A DNA stretch of 5,686 nt from an uncultured Gaiellaceae bacterium (GTDB lineage: Bacteria > Actinomycetota > Thermoleophilia > Gaiellales > Gaiellaceae): NCBI GenBank assembly GCA_955652075.1, contig CATPAS010000001.1, forward strand, positions 1 to 5,686. The letters run 5' to 3'. Below the pieces are notes generated by a model. That model was not told the origin of the DNA. It made no database searches and saw nothing but the letters and a program-made list of their open reading frames with translations. The stretch's first letter is position 1, and every line of letters begins with the position of its first letter. Positions 1 through 4,682 of this stretch are shown piece after piece. A program made the translations under genes and the position numbers.

Positions 1-294
1 GACACCGTCGTCGATCTCCGCGTCGACGACCACGAGCACCCGATCGCGGAATTGCGCCGGCTCTTTGTGCTTCACAACGAGCTCTTCGGGATCACGCCGC
101 CCGAAGACTGGCTCACCGTCGATGAAGGTCTCGCCGCCGAGCTACGCGACCGCCTGGGCAAGCTCGGCTACGACCGCGAGCTGGACAAAGCCTTCACCGA
201 CTGGGCGGGAACGGAGAACCTCGAGGAACGAGTGGACGGCGTCGAACGGATCGACCCGGTCGTGCTGGCCGCGCTGCGCAAGCAGTCTGCCTAG
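1..294 (+). CDS. DUF1028 family protein (Ntn-hydrolase-like), C-terminal part
   Basis: This is the last 97 residues of a protein that begins before the window; the reading frame is open from base 1 to the TAG at 292-294. The visible part starts with the segment VDLRVDDHEHPIAELRRL, the conserved end of the DUF1028 domain (COG3342, described as an uncharacterised Ntn-hydrolase superfamily protein). The rest (roughly residues 25-97 of the visible part, with the stretches TPPEDW, WAGTENLEER and RIDPVVLAALR) matches the small C-terminal domain that often follows it, called a putative peptidoglycan-binding domain. The biochemical role of the family is not established. A TTG at 52 is an internal leucine codon inside the conserved motif and not the start. 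The stop codon lies in a CTAG shared with the stop of the opposing deacetylase gene. Family assignment is from motif recognition; the N-terminal nucleophile cannot be examined here. Confidence 0.85.
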   Translation, partial: DTVVDLRVDDHEHPIAELRRLFVLHNELFGITPPEDWLTVDEGLAAELRDRLGKLGYDRELDKAFTDWAGTENLEERVDGVERIDPVVLAALRKQSA

Positions 295-944
295 ATCTTC
301 GGCGCGCGAATGCCTTTCAGCGTCACGAACCGGTAGCCGCGCGCGCGAACGGCTCTGATGACGCCCGGGAGCGCTCGGGAGTCGATCATGCTGTGATCGC
401 GAGCGGAACCGAGATGCATGAGGACGATCTCGCCCGGCACGAGCTGGCCGAGGACGCGGCGTTGCGCTCCCGCAACCGACTGTAACGCCAGACCCATCCA
501 GCCCCATGTGTCGACCGTCCAGCGCACGGACACGTAGCCGAGCCGACGCACGATGCCGAGTGTCCGAGCATCGCGGGCGCCATACGGGAAACGAAACAGA
601 GGACGCGGATCGTGACCGGTCGCGCGCCGGATCATCGTTCCCGCCTGAGTGATCTCACGTGTCGCAGAAGGAGTCGAGAGGCGCCTCAGGTCGAGATGGT
701 CGACGGTGTGGTTGGCGACCGGATAGCGCCGGCCGATCGCGCGTGCCAGCAGCGGATACGTATGGACGAAGTGTCCGGTCAGGAAGAACGTCCCGGGCAC
801 GTGCTCTCGCTTCAGGATCGCGAGCACGGCTTTCGCCGCGTCAGCGTTGCCGCCGCCGTCGAAGGTCAGCGCGACGACATGCTGCCTCGTCTGGAGCCGG
901 ACGAACTCGCCCGCGACGATCGCCGGCGGCAGGGCATGAATCAT
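291..944 (-). CDS. Polysaccharide deacetylase (NodB/CE4 family), no visible signal peptide
   Basis: The 217-residue protein carries the NodB-homology motifs in order. TFDGGG at 27-32 (D29, catalytic base position) is motif 1. NHTVDH at 78-83 has the metal-binding histidines H79 and H83. FRFPYG at 117-122 includes R118. VDTWGW at 144-149 is the DxW motif, and VLMHLG at 174-179 carries catalytic-type H177. CE4 enzymes remove N- or O-acetyl groups from peptidoglycan, chitin or other glycans, usually outside the cell. Two things are odd. The second aspartate of the usual TFDD, a metal ligand, is glycine here (G30). The N-terminus (MIHALPPAIVAGEFVRL) enters the domain within about 25 residues, with no signal peptide or membrane segment. 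ATG at 944 was chosen because it forms an ATGA overlap with the stop of the upstream Ldh gene; no Shine-Dalgarno sequence is visible, so translation is probably coupled. The exact substrate cannot be told. Confidence 0.88.
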   Translation of the reverse strand: MIHALPPAIVAGEFVRLQTRQHVVALTFDGGGNADAAKAVLAILKREHVPGTFFLTGHFVHTYPLLARAIGRRYPVANHTVDHLDLRRLSTPSATREITQAGTMIRRATGHDPRPLFRFPYGARDARTLGIVRRLGYVSVRWTVDTWGWMGLALQSVAGAQRRVLGQLVPGEIVLMHLGSARDHSMIDSRALPGVIRAVRARGYRFVTLKGIRAPKI

Positions 945-1681
945 GCGTCGCCGGGGAGCCGCACGCCGGCCGCCCGGGTGCGCAGGACGGGAACAGGATC
1001 GGCTGCGGGCTGCGCAACGAGCATGACCGCGCCGTACCCGTCGCCGATGAGCGAATCGACGAGCAGCTGGAGACCGAGTGCCAGCGCGAACGCCTTGTGC
1101 GCGTGCTCCCCGCCGAACGGCACCAACTCGTCGTCCGAGGCTGCGCCGGCGATCACGTCGCCGTAGGTCACCCGTCCCATCGAGACGTCGCTGACGATGG
1201 GCCTGCCGTCCGAGCTCGGGATCGCGATCGCGAGTGGGTTCGTCCCGGTGAGCTTCGGGCCTCCATCCGGATGTCCGAGCCGCGGAGGTGAAGTGGCCGT
1301 CAACACGGCCACCAGCCCGCCCGCGGCGATGCGACGCGTCCAGTAACCGAGCATTCCGGTCGGGAAGCAGTCGTGCGCGACGACCAGCCGCGCGGCCTCG
1401 GGCGGGTCCTCGAGCTGGCCGGCGCAGATCGCCGCCAGCGTCAGGTAGCCGAGCGCGCCGCGACCCTCCCAGCGCTCGTAGCAGGCTTCGGCGACCACGC
1501 ACTCGGGCTCGGCGGCAGGGTCGAGGCCGTCGAGCGTCTCGAGCCAGTCGACACGCGCCAGACCGTGCCCGCGCTTGCCGCGCCGCTCGGCGTCGAGGAA
1601 GTGGTCCGCAAGCGTGCGCGTGTCCTCTTCCGAGAAACCGAGCGCGCCGATCCGCTCCTCGACTCCCACGGCGGCGAGCAT
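941..1681 (-). CDS. Ldh family oxidoreductase (malate/L-lactate dehydrogenase-like, short form)
   Basis: The 246-residue protein resembles the Ldh_2 family of NAD(P)-dependent dehydrogenases (malate, ureidoglycolate, sulfolactate and imine reductase types), which has a fold distinct from classical lactate dehydrogenase. Visible landmarks are FSEEDTRTLADHFLDAERRG at 16-35, the helix before the conserved histidine; GHGLARV at 38-44, with H39 matching the family's RGHxSHG histidine; GMLGYW at 109-114; GTNPLAIAIP at 146-155, the most diagnostic family motif; and GGEHAHKAFALALGLQLLVD at 190-209, matching the usual GGHKGYGLALLVD. It is about 100 residues shorter than typical members and ends just after an RLPG segment near the normal C-terminus. 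The segment normally reading NSNHFG is HDCFPTG here. ATG 1681 gives the expected distance to H39. GTG 1669 is a possible leaderless alternative four codons in. First gene of a two-gene unit with the deacetylase. Substrate unknown. Confidence 0.82.
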   Translation of the reverse strand: MLAAVGVEERIGALGFSEEDTRTLADHFLDAERRGKRGHGLARVDWLETLDGLDPAAEPECVVAEACYERWEGRGALGYLTLAAICAGQLEDPPEAARLVVAHDCFPTGMLGYWTRRIAAGGLVAVLTATSPPRLGHPDGGPKLTGTNPLAIAIPSSDGRPIVSDVSMGRVTYGDVIAGAASDDELVPFGGEHAHKAFALALGLQLLVDSLIGDGYGAVMLVAQPAADPVPVLRTRAAGVRLPGDA

Positions 1682-1690
1682 ACTTACGCG
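1677..1690. promoter_or_regulatory. Candidate shared divergent -10 region for cupin and Ldh genes
   Basis: Only 9 bp separate the ATG of the Ldh gene (1681, minus strand) from the ATG of the cupin gene (1691, plus strand). On the plus strand CATACT (1679-1684) resembles a -10 box and lies exactly 6 nt before A1691, the spacing expected for a leaderless cupin transcript. On the minus strand TATGCT (1682 to 1677) fits TANNNT and would start transcription near 1670-1669, where a GTG in the Ldh frame lies. The two boxes share four base pairs. No convincing -35 hexamer is seen on either side and neither start has a strong Shine-Dalgarno sequence. The call is inference from spacing and weak consensus matches. 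Confidence 0.35.
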
Positions 1691-2200
1691 ATGGTTCCGG
1701 AGGCGAAGCTCGAGGACGGCGTCCCGCAGGACGAGGGCTGGTTCGTCGTCAATGCGCGCGATTCCCGCTGGCTGCACAACGAGCTCGGCGCCTATTGCCC
1801 TTTCGAGGGCAAGGACGACGCGCGCTTCGAGCAGCTCGGGATCAACCTGAACGTCCTGCCGCCGGGAAAGCCGATGGCGATGTACCACGACGAGCCGGGG
1901 CAGGAGGGCTTCCTCGTCCTACGCGGTGAGTGTCTTCTCATCGTCGAAGGTCAGGAGCGTCCGCTCGAGACCTGGGATTTCGTCCACTGCCCGCCGCGGA
2001 CGAAGCACGTCATCCTCGGCGCAGGCACCAGCCCCGCAGTGGTTCTCGCCGTAGGAGCGCGCAAGGGTGGCGCCTCCTATCCCGTCGACGAGACGGCAGT
2101 ACGCCTCGGCGCCGGCGTCGAGAGAGAGGTGGAGTCACCAGCCGAGGCGTACGCAAAGTTCTCGCCACTTGAGGAAGGGCCGGCGCCCGACCTTTCCTAG
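1691..2200 (+). CDS. Cupin domain-containing protein
   Basis: The 169-residue protein has a single conserved-barrel cupin domain at about residues 45-120. Cupin motif 1 is recognisable from P58 to G79: H66, E68 and E72 fall at the metal-ligand positions HxHxxxE and are followed by FLVLRG. The second histidine is therefore glutamate. Motif 2 is represented by the stretch from W95 to H106, with CPPRTKH placing H106 at the last ligand position; the usual glycine of PxGxxH is arginine (R103). The N-terminal segment WFVVNARDSRW (17-27) and the C-terminal YPVDETAVRLGAGV stretch are typical of a conserved actinobacterial cupin group whose function is unknown to me. The protein is probably cytosolic and metal-binding. 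ATG 1691 is chosen because homologues, as I remember them, begin with a short MPEAKLE-like sequence; the open frame upstream is antisense to Ldh. It is divergent from Ldh and convergent with mrp. Confidence 0.85.
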   Translation: MVPEAKLEDGVPQDEGWFVVNARDSRWLHNELGAYCPFEGKDDARFEQLGINLNVLPPGKPMAMYHDEPGQEGFLVLRGECLLIVEGQERPLETWDFVHCPPRTKHVILGAGTSPAVVLAVGARKGGASYPVDETAVRLGAGVEREVESPAEAYAKFSPLEEGPAPDLS

Positions 2201-2207
2201 AGAGGTC
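2189..2207. terminator. Possible hairpin terminator at the end of the cupin gene
   Basis: The arms GACCTTTC (2189-2196) and GAGAGGTC (2200-2207) can pair over 8 bp (one G-U pair) around a 3-nt loop that includes the start of the cupin stop codon. A second copy of the right arm at 2213-2220 could pair with the same left arm. No T-tract follows on either strand, so it is not a classical intrinsic terminator. It sits between two convergent transcripts, which is where a bidirectional terminator would be expected. Confidence 0.3.
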
Positions 2208-2220
2208 CGTTAGAGAGGTC
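2198..2220 (+). repeat. Perfect 10-bp direct repeat in the convergent gap
   Basis: TAGAGAGGTC occurs at 2198-2207 and again at 2211-2220, separated by CGT. The first copy begins with the cupin TAG stop, and the last base of the second copy is the first base of CTA, the complement of the mrp TAG stop (2220-2222). It fills nearly the whole 19-bp gap between the genes. A small local duplication is the simplest explanation; a protein-binding site cannot be excluded. Confidence 0.6.
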
Positions 2221-3296
2221 TAGCGCGAGACGAGCGTCAGCGGCTTGACGATCGTGCCGCGATCGAGTGCGAGCAGCTGGTCGGAGATCTGACGCAGCTC
2301 GCGCGCGCTCTGCGAATCCGGCGCGGTCGCCATCAGCGGCTCGCCTGCATCGCCACACTCACGCAGGAGCGGGTCGAGCGACACTCGGCCGAGCAGTGGA
2401 ACGCCGAGCTCGGCCGCCAGACGCTCGCCGCCGCCGGAACCGAAGACGTCGCCGGTCATGTTCTCGACGACGCCGACGAGCCGCATGCCGGTCTTCTGCG
2501 CCATCACGCCGGCGCGCGAGGCGACCTCCTGGGCCGCCGGCTGCGGCGTCGTCACCACGATCGTCTCGGCGCGGGGCAGCAGCTGGCCCAGTGAGATCGC
2601 GACGTCGCCCGTCCCGGGCGGCATGTCGACGACGAGCACGTCGAGCGCTCCCCAATGGACATCCGACAGAAACTGCTCGAGCGCGCGGTGGAGCATCGGA
2701 CCGCGCCACATCACGGGCGCGTTGTCATCGAGGAAGAAGCCGATCGACATCAGCTTGAGGTCGTGCTTCACGGGCGGGACGATCATCTTGTCGACGAGCA
2801 CCGGCTTCTGGCGGATGCCGAGCACGTGCGGGATCGAATGGCCGTAAACGTCCGCGTCGAGCACGCCGACCTGCTTGCCGGCCTGCGCGAGCGCGACGGC
2901 GAGGTTCGCCGCCAACGTCGACTTGCCGACGCCGCCCTTGCCGCTGCAGACGGCGAGCTCGCGCGTCGAGGCGTCGAGCGAGTGACCCTTGGAGCGCTCC
3001 TGCAATCCGCCGCGGAGCTTCGTCGTCAGCGCCTGGCGCTCCTCGGGCGTCATCACGTCGAACCCGAGCGCAACGCGCTCGACGCCGGGTACATCGCGCA
3101 GCGCCTCGGCAACCTGTTGCTGGAACGAATCGCGTAGCGGGCAGCCGGCGATCGTCAGCGCAATCGTCACGCGCACGTCGCCGCCGTCGATCTCGACGCC
3201 GCGCACCATGTCGAGCTCGGTCACCGGCTTCCGCAGCTCCGGGTCGATGACGCCCTCGAGCGCCTTCATGATCAGATTGCGATCCGGCTCGTTCAT
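2220..3296 (-). CDS. mrp: Mrp/NBP35-type P-loop ATPase with N-terminal DUF59 domain (Fe-S cluster carrier family)
   Basis: The 358-residue protein has two domains. Residues 5-80 form a DUF59/MIP18-like domain, with the IDPEL motif at 17-21 and AGCPLRD at 50-56 carrying its conserved cysteine C52. Residues 112-340 form a MinD/Mrp ATPase. It has the deviant Walker A SGKGGVGKST at 118-127 with signature lysine K120 and K125, DADVYGHSIP at 147-156, MWRGPM at 196-201 and the Walker B region VVDMPPGTGD at 222-231. Mrp proteins bind and hand on Fe-S clusters in the cytosol. Most have a CPxC pair soon after ENM. Here ENMTGDVFGSGGGE (278-291) runs straight through and the cysteine segment is absent. 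ATG 3296 is supported by the start of the DUF59 domain and by an ATGA overlap with the upstream polymerase gene; the longer open frame upstream is antisense shadow of low-complexity composition. Last gene of the minus-strand unit. Confidence 0.93.
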   Translation of the reverse strand: MNEPDRNLIMKALEGVIDPELRKPVTELDMVRGVEIDGGDVRVTIALTIAGCPLRDSFQQQVAEALRDVPGVERVALGFDVMTPEERQALTTKLRGGLQERSKGHSLDASTRELAVCSGKGGVGKSTLAANLAVALAQAGKQVGVLDADVYGHSIPHVLGIRQKPVLVDKMIVPPVKHDLKLMSIGFFLDDNAPVMWRGPMLHRALEQFLSDVHWGALDVLVVDMPPGTGDVAISLGQLLPRAETIVVTTPQPAAQEVASRAGVMAQKTGMRLVGVVENMTGDVFGSGGGERLAAELGVPLLGRVSLDPLLRECGDAGEPLMATAPDSQSARELRQISDQLLALDRGTIVKPLTLVSR

Positions 3297-4201
3297 TCGT
3301 CTGAGCCTAGCCGCTCCAACTTCTTGGCCGCAGGTGCGAGCGGGCGTGGATCCTCGCGCACCGGCAGGAAGAGGTCCCCATGCTCTTCGATGCGTCGCAG
3401 CGCCTCGGCCATGCCAAAGTCGCGCGGCCGCACCCCTGGCTTCAGCTCCTCCCAGCGCAACGGCGTCGATACCGGAGCCCCTGGTTTCGGCCGGACCGAA
3501 TACACCGAGGCGATCGTCTTCCCGTGTCCATTCTGGCGATGATCGACTAGGACACCCTCGCGCTTCTTCTTCAGCCACTCGGTCGTCACCTTGCCGGGAT
3601 GCCGTTGCTCCAACAGCCGCGACGCCTTCTCGGCGAAGTCGTACGTCTGCTTGAACGTCGAGCGGCGCGTGATCGGCGCGACCACGTGGATGCCGTCAGC
3701 GCCGCTTGTCTTGACATAGCCCGGCAGCTCGAGCTCGTCGAGCAGCCCGCGGATGAGATGCGCCACTTCGATCGCAAGCTCGAATCCGTCGTCGGGCGGG
3801 TCGAGATCGAAGAGGACGAAGTCGGGTCTGTCGGGCTTGTCGACACGGGAGTACCAGGCGTTCATGTCGACGCAGTTCATCTGCACCATCCACAGCACCG
3901 CCTCGGTCGAATTGAGGAGTGGAAAGTCGACGAGCCTCGAGCCGCCCTCACGCGGCCAGGTGCGGAACTGCCGTGTCGGGATCCAGTCGGGCATCCCCCT
4001 CGGCGCCTGCTTCTGGAAGAAGGCCTGGCCGGTGATCCCGTGCGGATAGCGCTTCATCGTGAAGGGCCGGTCGCGCAGGTGCGGCACAATCGTGGAACCG
4101 ACGTGTTTGTAGTACTCGAAGACGTCGCCCTTGGTGATCCCGTCCTCGGGGTAGAGGACGCGGTCGGGCGAGCTCAGCTTGACGGTCCTTTCCTCAGCCA
4201 T
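3293..4201 (-). CDS. ligD: LigD-type polymerase/primase domain protein (NHEJ PolDom), stand-alone
   Basis: The 302-residue protein is the polymerase domain of bacterial DNA ligase D, an archaeo-eukaryotic-primase-fold enzyme that adds nucleotides, preferably ribonucleotides, at double-strand ends during non-homologous end joining. Landmarks are SSPDRVLYPEDGITKGD (10-26), the typical opening; FFQKQAPRGMPDW (61-73); the metal-binding DLD within FDLDPP (D132 and D134); TSGADGIHVVAP (165-176, H172); and the third catalytic aspartate D220 in VLVDHRQNGHGKT. PGAPVSTPLRWEEL follows. All three catalytic aspartates are present with family spacing, so it should be active. No ligase or phosphoesterase domain is attached, and no ku gene lies in the window; stand-alone versions are known in actinobacteria. 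ATG 4201 lies inside the end of the GNAT gene (8-nt overlap) with a GGGAG Shine-Dalgarno 9 nt upstream. It overlaps mrp by 4 nt. Confidence 0.92.
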   Translation of the reverse strand: MAEERTVKLSSPDRVLYPEDGITKGDVFEYYKHVGSTIVPHLRDRPFTMKRYPHGITGQAFFQKQAPRGMPDWIPTRQFRTWPREGGSRLVDFPLLNSTEAVLWMVQMNCVDMNAWYSRVDKPDRPDFVLFDLDPPDDGFELAIEVAHLIRGLLDELELPGYVKTSGADGIHVVAPITRRSTFKQTYDFAEKASRLLEQRHPGKVTTEWLKKKREGVLVDHRQNGHGKTIASVYSVRPKPGAPVSTPLRWEELKPGVRPRDFGMAEALRRIEEHGDLFLPVREDPRPLAPAAKKLERLGSDE

Positions 4202-4670
4202 TCAGTTCGACTCCCATCACCGAAAGCGTGCGTCCCCATTCGCTCAGTTCGCTGTCGCGCAGGTATCTCGCGCCCATTTTCTCGTAGAACCCGATCGAGT
4301 TCGGCTCGGCTTCCCACTCGAGACGCTTCGCACCCTCTCGTTGCGCGTGCCGCGCACTGTGTCGAAAGAGGCGACCCCCGACTCCCTTCCCGATCCATTC
4401 GGGCTCGATCCAGAGATCGGCGAGCCACCACAGCTCGCCCCTCGGCTCAAGGGAGCACCAGCCGATCGCGCGCGCCTCGGCCTCGGCGACGAACAAGGTC
4501 AGCTTGCCCAGCTGCGCAGGCGAGAAGTCACCACGGTCTGCCCACTTCCTCACCTTGTCCGGCTCGTATCCCCAGAATCCCTTTGACGAGACGGCGATCT
4601 CCTTCAGCCGTCTGCCTTCGTCCGCTGCCGCGGCACGAATGGTTACAGGGACAGGCGCTTCTCGAGCCAC
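4194..4670 (-). CDS. GNAT family N-acetyltransferase
   Basis: The 158-residue protein has the GNAT acetyl-CoA-binding core. A beta strand and motif A read LADLWIEPEWIGKGVGGRLF (83-102), where I93-G94-K95-G96-V97-G98 is the pyrophosphate-binding loop of the form Q/RxxGxG/A with isoleucine at the first position. The late motif NSIGFYEKMGARYLRD (124-139) is the usual C-terminal helix and strand with Y129. The early SSKGFWGY stretch (28-35) is shared by a group of actinobacterial GNATs. The substrate cannot be predicted; members acetylate small molecules, antibiotics or protein N-termini. The start is GTG 4670; no ATG exists in frame before residue 132, and VTIRAAAADE at 9-18 is a normal GNAT opening. 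It lies 12 nt after the phosphatase stop without a clear Shine-Dalgarno, and its own end overlaps the polymerase start by 8 nt. Cotranscription is very likely. Confidence 0.9.
   Translation of the reverse strand: MAREAPVPVTIRAAAADEGRRLKEIAVSSKGFWGYEPDKVRKWADRGDFSPAQLGKLTLFVAEAEARAIGWCSLEPRGELWWLADLWIEPEWIGKGVGGRLFRHSARHAQREGAKRLEWEAEPNSIGFYEKMGARYLRDSELSEWGRTLSVMGVELNG
4211..4215 (-). promoter_or_regulatory. Shine-Dalgarno for the polymerase gene
   Basis: On the minus strand GGGAG lies 9 nt before the ATG at 4201, inside the last codons of the GNAT gene. It is the clearest ribosome-binding site in the window, and it supports this start over others for the LigD-type polymerase. Confidence 0.6.
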
Positions 4671-4682
4671 AGCCGGAGCAAC

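Noticed and set aside
298..310. Short inverted repeat TTCG...CGAA near the DUF1028/deacetylase junction
   Set aside because: The stem is only 4 bp and no T-tract follows, so it is expected by chance in GC-rich coding DNA.
659..1291. Plus-strand open frames antisense to the deacetylase and Ldh genes
   Set aside because: They are Arg/Ser-rich with no domain, and the opposite strand carries well-conserved motifs across the same bases.
945..1502. Open upstream extension of the deacetylase frame on the minus strand, about 186 extra residues
   Set aside because: It is arginine-rich, has no domain or signal peptide and lies entirely inside the Ldh coding region in another frame. The ATGA junction gives a natural start at 944.
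1373..1690. Open N-terminal extension of the cupin gene on the plus strand
   Set aside because: It is antisense to the Ldh gene, shows no recognisable domain, and the remembered cupin homologues begin close to M1 at 1691.
1682..1888. Open N-terminal extension of Ldh on the minus strand
   Set aside because: It is antisense to the cupin core motifs, and the start at 1681 already gives the family's normal distance to the first conserved histidine.
3297..3578. Open N-terminal extension of mrp on the minus strand
   Set aside because: It is Arg/Ala/Gly-rich and overlaps the catalytic part of the polymerase gene. The DUF59 domain begins right after the ATG at 3296.
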